From positions 82,594 through 146,593 of the forward strand of contig CAWAPQ010000007.1 in assembly GCA_963783965.1 (NCBI GenBank): a stretch of DNA of 64,000 nt, written 5' to 3'. This document shows, in pieces, positions 7,960-15,695 of this stretch. The position numbers and the translations under genes were made by a program. A model generated the notes under the pieces. The model ran no database searches. It saw nothing but the letters and a program-made list of their open reading frames with translations, and was not told where the DNA came from. Each line of letters starts with the position of its first letter. Position 1 is the stretch's first letter. This DNA is from Bog-473 sp963783965. GTDB taxonomy: Bacteria > Actinomycetota > Acidimicrobiia > Acidimicrobiales > RAAP-2.

Positions 7960-8651
7960 TCGAAACGTGGACGGCCCAACCAGACCGCCAGCAACGCAAG
8001 CACGACGGCGAACCCGGCCAGGATCAGCGCGGCAATCTCCCATGCGTTCGTGCCGGAGGAGCCCGATACCGTCGTGGTCGCCGTCACCGTGGTGGCGGTC
8101 GAGGACGCGGCGGAGCCCGGCCCGCCGGGCGCCGTCAATGTCATGGTCGGTGCCGGGTGCTCGGGGTCGGGCACCGCTTTGTCCGGCACCTGAATCCACG
8201 ACACCACCGTGCCGTCGCTGTAGGTCTGGATCGCCTTGAAGACCAGCTGGTGGGTCCCCGTCGGGATGCCCTGGGCCAGCACGTTGAACTCGCCGAACTG
8301 CCCGACCGGTATTGTGCCGCCCGACCAGTCGATCTCGCTCGTCGTCGAGGTGAACGTGCCGTCATCGGTGGTGATCGGCTTGGGCAGCGCGGCCTTGACG
8401 ACGCTGACCTGCCAACCCGAGCCGGACTCGGGGTTCAGCAGGACGATGGGATGGGTCAGAGGGAACTGGATCTTCAGTCCCGTCACTGCCGCTGTGTCCG
8501 ATTCGTTTGGGACGCGGAACGTGAGGATGGCATCATCGGTGCCCTGCGGGAGGCTTGATGGGCTGACCGTCACGTGGGCGCTCGCCAGTCCGGCGTCGAG
8601 CGCCACGAAGGCCAGCGCGCACACGGCGACGAGTCCGCACTTCCGTATCAT
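7956..8651 (-). CDS. YcnI-type (DUF1775) exported copper-associated protein
   Basis: A 231-residue protein with a signal peptide (about residues 1-25, ending LASAHVTV). The mature N-terminus begins with His, as expected for the DUF1775 copper-binding fold, followed by LPQGTDDAILTFRVPNES and a WSGGTIPVGQFGEF segment typical of the family. A Ser/Thr-rich linker (about 180-200) leads to a C-terminal membrane helix and a short cationic tail (WLGRPRFD). It is third in a leftward copper-handling operon after the 406-residue membrane protein and the CopC-CopD fusion. A strong GGAGGAGG Shine-Dalgarno precedes the ATG. Likely role: extracytoplasmic copper binding for delivery or detoxification. Confidence 0.87.
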   Translation of the reverse strand: MIRKCGLVAVCALAFVALDAGLASAHVTVSPSSLPQGTDDAILTFRVPNESDTAAVTGLKIQFPLTHPIVLLNPESGSGWQVSVVKAALPKPITTDDGTFTSTTSEIDWSGGTIPVGQFGEFNVLAQGIPTGTHQLVFKAIQTYSDGTVVSWIQVPDKAVPDPEHPAPTMTLTAPGGPGSAASSTATTVTATTTVSGSSGTNAWEIAALILAGFAVVLALLAVWLGRPRFD

Positions 8652-8682
8652 CTGTCAACCCTCCTCCGCCGTGGTGGCGGCG

Positions 8683-10551
8683 CTACTGCACGGTGTCCAC
8701 GAAGCTGACGTCAGGCTGACTGAACTCCGAGACCTGCACTTGCAGGACGATCTGCCACTTCCCCACGATGGGCGGGTTGGGACTGTTGGTCAGCACGAAA
8801 CGCCCCGTGCCGGCCTTGTGCATGTCCGTCTCAATGGGGCCGACGTTCTGCGACGGCAGCACCAGATAGACCGAGACGCTCTCGGCCAGGTTGGCCGGCG
8901 CACCGCCCACCCCTGTGAATTGCACTGTCCAGTCGTTGACCAATGCGGCGTTCGGCGTGATGTGCAGCGTCACGCGTCCGCCGTCGAACGCCTGGGTCTG
9001 GGTGAACGGCACGGGAGGCGGGGCGCTGGCACCGTTGCTCGGCGTCCCGTTGGCCAGCACCGCCGTCACCCCGAGGACGGCCACCATGCCCAGCGCTTCC
9101 AACCGCACCGTCGAGACGAGCCGCTGCCAACCGCGGGCCAGAGCGGTCGGACGGCCGCCAGCCGCGGCCCCCAGCAGTCCGGGGAGGAGGAGGTACCGGT
9201 TGTAGCCGGCCAGCACCAGCAGCAAACCGACCAGGGCGATCTTGAGCAACAGGAGCTGGCCGTAGCCCGTCTCGAAGAGGTTGGCCACGGACCCCACCTC
9301 GACGACGGCCAAGAGCGTGCCGGCGACGAGGATGCCGGCGAAGGAGATCCCGGCCATGGTGGAGAAGCGCCCGACGACCCCGGCCGTGTCGGCGAGGAGC
9401 GCGCCGTCGCCGTCATCGCCGACCAGCGGCCCGTCCCCCCTTCCCGGCGCATCGGACGAGGCGGAGGGGGGCGCGGGTGGTGCCGGGCGTTCCAAGACCG
9501 CGGTGGACGTCCCCGCCCCCAGGGCCCGCGTCAGGCCCGAGCCGAAGAGTGGTGCCGGCGCACCCACCTCCGTGATGCCGGCGCCGTCGCCGGAGAGCTG
9601 GCCGGCCAGGCGCGCCGTCCGGGTCCGGCGGCGCAGCACCGTCACGAGCCCGACCAGTCCGCCGGCCCACATGGCGACGAAGGCCACATGCACGATGTCG
9701 GCCGGAATACTGAGCCAGCGCTCTTGCGAGACGAGGGCATGACCGAAGAGGACGAAGGCGCCGGCGGCCACAAGCAGGCCGTAGAAGGAGGCGAATTGGC
9801 GGCTGATCGTCCTGCGCAGTTGCAGCGAGGCCAAGCAGGCCGCCAGCCCCACCAGTTGTGCGGCGCATTGCTCGCCGAACTTGCCGCCGAAGGACTCCGT
9901 GTCGATGCTCCAGTGCGTCAACGCTGAAGGGCCGCCGCCGGACAGGACCGACTGGGCGCCACCGGTCACGGCCATGCCCACCAGTCCCAGAGCGGTGGCC
10001 ACGTAGACCCACCGTCGCAGCCGGCGCCGTTCGTTGCCGCCCCGCAGTATGAAGGCCAGGAAGAAGGCCAGCCCCGACGCCACCAAGACGCCTAGGTAGA
10101 CGAGGAACTGGCCGAAGTCGTCGACCCAGCTCGCGAACGACGTCCGCGGACGAGCCAGTGTGGTGATGGCGCCGGCTTTGACGTGCCCGACGAGGAACAC
10201 GATGCCGCCGCTGACCACGTGGCCGTCGACCGAAGTGACTGTGTAGTCCGACACGTAGGCGCCCGGGCCGAGCGACGCCGGCAAGGTGGCCGACAGCGTG
10301 GCCGGTGCCGGGTGCCCCGAGGTCACCTCCACGCGCTGCCCCGATGAGTTCAGGACGACCAGACCCCCGTCGTCGGGCTGGACCGGCTGGTCGAAGTTGA
10401 TGGTGACCGTGTGGGGGACCTTGGCCAGGTGCGCTCCCTGGGCCGGCGACGAGGCCGTCACCGCGGCGTGCGCGGCGGCAGGCGTGGCCCAACCGATGAC
10501 GGCCAGGCACCCAAGGATGCCTGGCACCAGGGTCCGCCGCAGCCTCGTCAC
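8683..10551 (-). CDS. CopC-CopD fusion copper transport protein (YcnJ-like)
   Basis: A 622-residue protein. After a signal peptide, residues about 28-125 form a CopC domain beginning AHAAVTASSPAQGAHLAKVP (N-terminal His as copper ligand) and containing YTVTSVDGHVVSGG. From about residue 150 come eight or so hydrophobic segments of the CopD type, with a cytoplasmic, Pro/Ala-rich insertion around 330-385. A C-terminal extracytoplasmic domain (about 510-620) ends FSQPDVSFVDTVQ. The protein is expected to move copper across the cytoplasmic membrane. The GTG start at 10551 is 28 bases downstream of the unknown membrane protein gene, which implies an operon. Confidence 0.9.
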   Translation of the reverse strand: MTRLRRTLVPGILGCLAVIGWATPAAAHAAVTASSPAQGAHLAKVPHTVTINFDQPVQPDDGGLVVLNSSGQRVEVTSGHPAPATLSATLPASLGPGAYVSDYTVTSVDGHVVSGGIVFLVGHVKAGAITTLARPRTSFASWVDDFGQFLVYLGVLVASGLAFFLAFILRGGNERRRLRRWVYVATALGLVGMAVTGGAQSVLSGGGPSALTHWSIDTESFGGKFGEQCAAQLVGLAACLASLQLRRTISRQFASFYGLLVAAGAFVLFGHALVSQERWLSIPADIVHVAFVAMWAGGLVGLVTVLRRRTRTARLAGQLSGDGAGITEVGAPAPLFGSGLTRALGAGTSTAVLERPAPPAPPSASSDAPGRGDGPLVGDDGDGALLADTAGVVGRFSTMAGISFAGILVAGTLLAVVEVGSVANLFETGYGQLLLLKIALVGLLLVLAGYNRYLLLPGLLGAAAGGRPTALARGWQRLVSTVRLEALGMVAVLGVTAVLANGTPSNGASAPPPVPFTQTQAFDGGRVTLHITPNAALVNDWTVQFTGVGGAPANLAESVSVYLVLPSQNVGPIETDMHKAGTGRFVLTNSPNPPIVGKWQIVLQVQVSEFSQPDVSFVDTVQ

Positions 10552-10579
10552 CGAGGGCCGTGTCTTCCTGCCGACCGGA

Positions 10580-11800
10580 TCAGGACTGGCGGTCGCAGAA
10601 CCCGATGGCGTTGGTCAGGTCCGTATTCCCCGGGCAGTAGACGTGCAGGTTGTCGTGGGAGAACACCCCCTGTGGGCTCTCCCACCCCGGCACCACCCAG
10701 GCGTGGACCATCCACACCGTCTTCTGCATGAAGTCACCGTGCACGTCCGCGCATTCCTGCGGCGTGATGTTCTGGTCCGCCGCGAAGGGCACACCGATCT
10801 TTCCGTTGTTGAACTGCACGCAGACGTTCGAGTGCCGGTGCCAGTGGTCGTTGGGCCCGACGAAGCCTGCCGGCGCAGTATCCGCCAGGGACTCGTACAT
10901 CACCCCGACCACCGGCGCGTTGTCCGCCGTGCTGGCGTAGATCCACGAGGCGGGATAGAGCGGGTTCACCGAGCCGTCGGGATTGATGCCCTTGAAGGCG
11001 TCGGCGCTGATCTCCTGATAGTGCGCTCCCACACCGGGTGCCATGCCGCCCGCCAGGATCATCCCGGCCGCCTTGGCCGACGCCACGGTCGGGTAGCGCT
11101 CAGCGGCCTGGAGCGCCTGGGAGAGCTGGGTGGTGAGCGCCGCCTGATCCGCTGCGTCGAGCGGCACCCACTTGGCGAGCTCCGACTGCTCCGTGTCGTT
11201 CCCCGCCACAATGCTCTGGAACGTCTTCGAGCTCTCGCCAGGGACTTTCACGGTCGATGACAGGGCCAGCTTGGCGGCAGCCCCGCCAGGATCCGCCGCC
11301 GGCGCCGCCGCGCTCGGCGTGTTCAGCGCTCCGACGCTGCCGAAGAGCCCGCCGATGGTCAAGCCGACGATGCCGACAGGGACGAGCGATCCGAACACAG
11401 ACGCCGACGAGGGCCACGTGCTGCCCAGTGCGGGCCGGATGGCCAGCGCCACACCCACGAGCACGGCGATCCCCGAGAGCGCCACGCCGAAGGCGACGGA
11501 CACGGCGGAGACCGCGTGCGGGCCTTCGACCGCCAACCAGTACACGGCGACCGCCGTGTTGACGGCCGCCGCGGCGCCGAACAGCGCCCGCGACGGTCTG
11601 GTCAGCGCCCCGACCGCCAGCGACACCTGGACCAGGGCCGCCACCACCCCGATGGTGGCTTGCATTCCCCTCAGGTGCCCCGACGCCATCGCGAAGAGCA
11701 GCACGGCGGAGCCACCCAGCGTGATGGAGAGCAGGATGGGCAGCGGGCGGTTGGTGCCCCCGTCGCCCCGGTCGTCGACGCGTTCCATCAGGTCGGTCAT
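10580..11800 (-). CDS. Unknown membrane protein with His-rich extracytoplasmic domain, copper operon
   Basis: A 406-residue protein that I do not recognise as a named family. The N-terminal half has four to five membrane segments (for example LPILLSITLGGSAVLLFAMA, GVVAALVQVSLAVGA, GVALSGIAVLVGVALAI and LVPVGIVGLTIGGLFGSVG). The C-terminal half (about 180-406) is predicted outside the cell and contains NDHWHRHSNVCV, TPQECADVHGDF and WMVHAWVVPGWESP, plus four Cys, so a metal-binding or metal-dependent role is plausible. It leads the operon with CopC-CopD and the YcnI-type protein. GGAGGGG lies just before the ATG at 11800. Function is inferred from position and His/Cys content only. Confidence 0.8.
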   Translation of the reverse strand: MTDLMERVDDRGDGGTNRPLPILLSITLGGSAVLLFAMASGHLRGMQATIGVVAALVQVSLAVGALTRPSRALFGAAAAVNTAVAVYWLAVEGPHAVSAVSVAFGVALSGIAVLVGVALAIRPALGSTWPSSASVFGSLVPVGIVGLTIGGLFGSVGALNTPSAAAPAADPGGAAAKLALSSTVKVPGESSKTFQSIVAGNDTEQSELAKWVPLDAADQAALTTQLSQALQAAERYPTVASAKAAGMILAGGMAPGVGAHYQEISADAFKGINPDGSVNPLYPASWIYASTADNAPVVGVMYESLADTAPAGFVGPNDHWHRHSNVCVQFNNGKIGVPFAADQNITPQECADVHGDFMQKTVWMVHAWVVPGWESPQGVFSHDNLHVYCPGNTDLTNAIGFCDRQS

Positions 11801-11930
11801 GTCCCCTCCAACCCCTTGCCCCCGGGCCCCAATAGGCCACTTTCCTGCTGAACCGTAGCCCGGGTTGCAGCAAGAAGGGTGCGCCAGCGATCGGCCCGTG
11901 CCTGCACCGGGAGGATCCGGCGACGACCCG

Positions 11931-11936
11931 TATGCT
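11931..11936 (+). promoter_or_regulatory. -10 box TATGCT for yceH
   Basis: TATGCT ends seven bases before the ATG at 11944. The alternative ATG at 11932 lies inside this box, which argues for 11944 as the true, leaderless start. Confidence 0.55.
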
Positions 11937-11943
11937 CCGTCCC

Positions 11944-12603
11944 ATGCAGCTGAGCCCGGAGTGCGCGCGGGTGCTCGGCGCGCTGATCGAGAAGGGCCTG
12001 GCCACCCCTCAGCACTACCCGCTCACCGTGAACGCCCTGCAGTCGGCCTGCAATCAGACCTCGAACCGGGAGCCGGTCGTCACCTACGACGAGACGGCGG
12101 TCCTGGACGCGCTGAATGACCTCAAGGCACAGCACCTGGTCCGCTTCGTGCTGCCCTCGCACGGCCGCTCGGTCGTCCGCTACCGCCAGGTGCTGCATGA
12201 GGCGCTGGGCCTCGATGACCGCCAGTGCGCCATTCTGGCCGTGCTCCTCCTCCGCGGGCCCCAGACCGTCGGCGAGTTGCGCATCCGGACCGAGCGGCTG
12301 GCACAGTTCGACAGCCTCGAGGAGGTGGAGCACGAGCTCCATCTCCTCAGGGAGCGTGACGAGCCGCTGGCCGGCGACATCGGCCGGCGGCCCGGTCAGA
12401 AGGAGGAGCGCTGGGCCACCTCCCTGGTCGCCCCGCCGGAGCCCGACCCAGCGCCTCGAGAAGCCCCGCCCGTCGCCGCGGACGCCCCCGAAGGCGTGGG
12501 TGCGGCCGACAGCGACGTGCGCGCCGAGGTGGCCGCGCTCAGGACCGAGGTGGCGGCACTGCGCGACGAGTTGCGGGAACTCCGGACCGGCCTGGGGGGC
12601 TGA
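11944..12603 (+). CDS. YceH family (DUF480) winged-helix protein
   Basis: A 219-residue protein starting MQLSPECARVLGALIEKGLATPQ, the hallmark opening of the DUF480 family. It has two winged-helix-like modules (about 1-85 and 90-165, the second starting DDRQCAILAVLLLRGPQTVGELR). The C-terminus (about 175-219) is Pro/Ala-rich and then forms a short heptad stretch (EVAALRTEVAALRDELREL), a likely coiled coil for oligomerisation. The function of the family is poorly known. The ATG at 11944 is preferred over 11932 because of the -10 box and the conserved N-terminus. Confidence 0.9.
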   Translation: MQLSPECARVLGALIEKGLATPQHYPLTVNALQSACNQTSNREPVVTYDETAVLDALNDLKAQHLVRFVLPSHGRSVVRYRQVLHEALGLDDRQCAILAVLLLRGPQTVGELRIRTERLAQFDSLEEVEHELHLLRERDEPLAGDIGRRPGQKEERWATSLVAPPEPDPAPREAPPVAADAPEGVGAADSDVRAEVAALRTEVAALRDELRELRTGLGG

Positions 12604-12653
12604 GCCCCACCCCGCCCCCACCGGTTTGCGACGCGCCCGCCGGTCGCGGCGCG

Positions 12654-13313
12654 CTACGTGGTGGGAACAGTCGTCGTTGTGGTGGTCGTCGTGGTTTTCG
12701 CCGGAACGGCCCGCGCCGGGGTCCCGCAGACCACGTACGGTTTCATGCCCATTGCCACTCCCTGGCCGAGCGGAGCGGTGACGATCGCCACCGTCTCCCA
12801 GACGTTCGCACTGAGTGGGATCGATGTACGAAGTTGGACATTGCGATCGGCAATGACGCCGGGCGCCGTCACCTGCGCGGAGCCGGTCAGCAGAAGGCTC
12901 CCGGCTGGGCACGACGTCTTGGCCACCAGCACGGTGCCCGTGGCCGGGTTCGGACCGGTCGCGAGCATCGCCCCGCCCACGATCGAGGTGGTCGCCAGGG
13001 TTCCGGGCGGGCCCGTCGGTCCGGGGGCTCCGGCCGGACCGGCCGGACCGACCGCACCGGCGACGCCTTGGAGTCCCTGGTCGCCCTTGGCTCCGGGCGG
13101 CCCCGCCGAGCCGGCCGGTCCCCGGGGCCCCGACGTCTCGCCGGGCATGGCCGCCAACGCGTAGAGGCCGACTCCGAGCCCGGCGAGACCCACGACGACG
13201 GACGCCACAACCACCGGGACCACCCATTCCGGCGCGGGCCGAGGCGCGCTCGGTGCCGTTGGTGCCGCAGCCGCCGTTGGTGCCGTGGGGGGTCCCGTTT
13301 CAACTGTCGACAT
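12654..13313 (-). CDS. Membrane-anchored collagen-like (Gly-X-Y repeat) protein
   Basis: A 219-residue protein. A Pro/Thr/Ala-rich cytoplasmic N-terminus is followed by one membrane segment (VVPVVVASVVVGLAGLGVGLYAL, about 31-53). Then comes a run of roughly fifteen Gly-X-Y triplets (about 62-105, including GPPGAKGDQG and GPAGPAGAPG) of the collagen triple-helix type. The C-terminal head (about 106-200) has two Cys and resembles a small beta domain. It ends in a poly-Thr tail. The protein probably trimerises at the cell surface. The gene is convergent with yceH and 127 bases downstream of the SDR at 13441. No partner or sortase motif is visible. Confidence 0.85.
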   Translation of the reverse strand: MSTVETGPPTAPTAAAAPTAPSAPRPAPEWVVPVVVASVVVGLAGLGVGLYALAAMPGETSGPRGPAGSAGPPGAKGDQGLQGVAGAVGPAGPAGAPGPTGPPGTLATTSIVGGAMLATGPNPATGTVLVAKTSCPAGSLLLTGSAQVTAPGVIADRNVQLRTSIPLSANVWETVAIVTAPLGQGVAMGMKPYVVCGTPARAVPAKTTTTTTTTTVPTT

Positions 13314-13440
13314 GCATGGCGCCCTTTCGTCAGACCGACGGGGACCTCGTGTGCCCGCAGCCCTGTGCGCGCTCCCCCCGGAGATGTCGCCGCGATCGTA
13401 CCGAGCGGACCAGGTGGATTCGCGGCGGGCGGCCGACTGC

Positions 13441-14229
13441 CTACAACGGGGTGACGTAGGCGCCGGAGATCCCGCCGTCGACGAGGAAGGTCGAGGCGGT
13501 AATGAAGGACGAGTCGTCCGAAGCCAGGAATGCGGCGGCGGCGGCGATCTCGGTTGCCTCGCCGAAGCGCCCCATCGGGATGTGGACCAGGCGCCGCGCC
13601 GCCCGCTCCGGGTCCTTGGCGAAGAGCTCCTGCAGCAGCGGCGTGTTCACCGGCCCCGGGCACAGCGCGTTGACCCGCACGCCCTGACGGGCGAACTGCA
13701 CGCCGAGCTCGCGCGACATGGCCAGCACGCCGCCCTTGGACGCGGTGTAGCTGACCTGGCTCGTGGCTGCGCCCATGACCGCCACGAAGGAGGCCGTGTT
13801 GATGATCGACCCCCTGCCGCGGGCGAGGAGGTGCGGCAGCGCGTGCTTGCAGCACAGGTAGACCGACGTGAGATTGACCCGTTGCACGCGGTCCCAGGCC
13901 TCCAGACCGGTCTCGAGGATGGAGTCGTCGTCGGGCGGGCTGATGCCGGCGTTGTTGCAGCAGACGTCGATCCCGCCATAGCGGCCGGCCACCTCGGCGT
14001 ACAGGGCTTCCACCTCGTCGGAGGACGTGACATCGGCCCGGACGAACATGCCACCGACCGCGGCGGCAACCGCGCCGCCGGCGTCCTCGTCGAGATCGAC
14101 CACGGCCACCCGTGCACCCTCGCTGGCGAAGCGCTCGCACATGGCGCGGCCGATGCCGCTGGCGCCGCCCGTCACGACCGCCACTCTGTCCACGAGGCGA
14201 TGGGCGTAGGGGATGGTGTCGTCGCTCAC
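13441..14229 (-). CDS. SDR-family NAD(P)-dependent oxidoreductase
   Basis: A 262-residue classical short-chain dehydrogenase. The TGGASGIGRAM Rossmann motif, CNNAGISPP, the active-site YTASK (Tyr/Lys) with an upstream Ser, and the CPGPVNTPL segment are all present. The substrate is unknown. The GTG at 14229 follows the aldehyde dehydrogenase stop by seven bases with a GGAG Shine-Dalgarno that overlaps that stop, so the two form an operon and may oxidise an alcohol to an aldehyde and then to an acid. Confidence 0.92.
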   Translation of the reverse strand: MSDDTIPYAHRLVDRVAVVTGGASGIGRAMCERFASEGARVAVVDLDEDAGGAVAAAVGGMFVRADVTSSDEVEALYAEVAGRYGGIDVCCNNAGISPPDDDSILETGLEAWDRVQRVNLTSVYLCCKHALPHLLARGRGSIINTASFVAVMGAATSQVSYTASKGGVLAMSRELGVQFARQGVRVNALCPGPVNTPLLQELFAKDPERAARRLVHIPMGRFGEATEIAAAAAFLASDDSSFITASTFLVDGGISGAYVTPL

Positions 14230-14236
14230 GTGTCTC

Positions 14237-15589
14237 CTATTCCGAGCTGATGAAGACGTTCTTCACGTCGCTGAATGCCTCGAGCGCGTCCGGACCGAGC
14301 TCGCGACCGATGCCGGACTGCTTGGCGCCGCCGAAGGGCGTCCAGTAGCGCACGGACGAATGCGAGTTGACCGACAGTGTCCCGGTTTCCACGGCACGGG
14401 CCACACGCAGCGCCCGGCCCACGTCGCGCGTCCACAGTGAACCGGACAGACCGTAGGGCGTGTCGTTGGCCAGGCGGACGGCATCCGCCTCGTCCTCGAA
14501 TGGAATGACCGCGACCACGGGCCCGAAGATCTCCTCGGTGGCCGCCCGCGCCGAAGGATCGACCGGCGCCAGCACGGTCGGAGCGAACCAGTTGCCCGGC
14601 CCCTCGGGGCAGCTGCCCCGGAAGGCCACCGGTGCGTCGTCGGGCACGAAGGAGGCCACGCTGGCCAGGTGGGCCTCCGAAATGAGCGGCCCCATCTCGG
14701 TCTCCTCGAGCGTCGGATCTCCCACCCTCACGCCGGCGACCGCCGGCTCGAGCAACTCCATGAAGCGCTCGTAGGCGGACTTCTGCACCAAAATGCGCGA
14801 GCGGGCGCAGCAGTCCTGCCCCGCGTTGTCGAACACGCCGTAAGGCGCCCGGGCGGCCGCCAGCTCGAGGTCGGCATCGGCGAAGACGATGTTGGCGCTC
14901 TTGCCGCCGAGCTCGAGCGTCACCCGCTTGATCTGCTGGGCGCAGCCGGCCATGACCTGGCGCCCCACCTCGGTTGAGCCGGTGAAGCACACCTTGCGCA
15001 CGGCAGGGTGGTCGACGAAGCGCTGGCCCACCACGCTGCCCTTGCCGGGCAGAATCTGCAGCACGCCCTCCGGGATGCCGGCCTCGAGCGCGAGCTCGCC
15101 GATGCGCAGCGCGCTGAGCGGCGTCAGCTCCGCCGGCTTGAGCACGACGGTGTTGCCGGCGGCCAGGGCGGGGGCGAAGCCCCAGCCGGCGATGGCCATG
15201 GGGAAATTCCAGGGCACGATGATGCCCACGACCCCGAGCGGCTCGTGGAAGGTCACGTCGAGGCCGCCCGGTACCGGGATCTGCCGGCCGCTGTGGCGCT
15301 CGGGCGCTCCGGCGTAGAACTCGATCACGTCGCGCACGTTGCCCGCCTCCCAGCGGGCGTTCCCCAGCACGTGGCCGGCATTGATCACCTCCAGTGCGGC
15401 CAGCTGGACGATGTCGGCGTCGACGGCGGCAGCGAAGCGACGGAGCAGGCGGGCCCGGTCGCCCGGGGCGACGGCACGCCATTCGTCGAAGGCGGCGGCG
15501 GCCCGAGCGATATGCGTGTCGGTCTGCTCGGCGGTCAGGCTCTCAATGGTGGTCAGGACCTCACCGGTGGCTGGATTGCGGACGTCCAC
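14237..15589 (-). CDS. NAD(P)-dependent aldehyde dehydrogenase
   Basis: A 450-residue ALDH-superfamily enzyme. VVGIIVPWNFPMAIAGWGFAPALAAGN, the FTGSTEVGRQV cofactor loop, the LELGGKSANIVF general-base Glu and NAGQDCCARSRILV with the catalytic Cys are visible, and VNSHSSVRYWTPFGGAKQSGIGRE closes the fold. The GTG at 15589 begins just before the conserved RNPATGEVL segment and follows an AAAGAT box (15596-15601) by six bases. A longer frame to 15778 reads through a divergent gene and has unnatural composition. It is upstream of the SDR in the same unit and divergent from the acyl-CoA synthetase. Confidence 0.92.
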   Translation of the reverse strand: MDVRNPATGEVLTTIESLTAEQTDTHIARAAAAFDEWRAVAPGDRARLLRRFAAAVDADIVQLAALEVINAGHVLGNARWEAGNVRDVIEFYAGAPERHSGRQIPVPGGLDVTFHEPLGVVGIIVPWNFPMAIAGWGFAPALAAGNTVVLKPAELTPLSALRIGELALEAGIPEGVLQILPGKGSVVGQRFVDHPAVRKVCFTGSTEVGRQVMAGCAQQIKRVTLELGGKSANIVFADADLELAAARAPYGVFDNAGQDCCARSRILVQKSAYERFMELLEPAVAGVRVGDPTLEETEMGPLISEAHLASVASFVPDDAPVAFRGSCPEGPGNWFAPTVLAPVDPSARAATEEIFGPVVAVIPFEDEADAVRLANDTPYGLSGSLWTRDVGRALRVARAVETGTLSVNSHSSVRYWTPFGGAKQSGIGRELGPDALEAFSDVKNVFISSE

Positions 15590-15681
15590 GCCGTGATCTT
15601 TGCCGAAGACGGACCCGATCCCACAAACGACCCCCTCGGCGGGCCCGCCGGTGCACGGGGCGTGCGGGGCCGGGCCACCGG

Positions 15682-15687
15682 TACAGT
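15682..15687 (+). promoter_or_regulatory. -10 box TACAGT for the acyl-CoA synthetase
   Basis: TACAGT ends eight bases before the GTG at 15696, supporting that start over longer in-frame alternatives near 15600 and implying a leaderless mRNA. Confidence 0.5.
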
Positions 15688-15695
15688 GCCAGGCC

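Noticed and set aside
14226..15482. Long Arg/Gly-rich reading frame on the minus strand
   Set aside because: It is a shifted shadow of the aldehyde dehydrogenase, which has all its catalytic motifs in the other frame. Many similar Arg/Pro/Gly-rich frames across the window were dismissed for the same reason.
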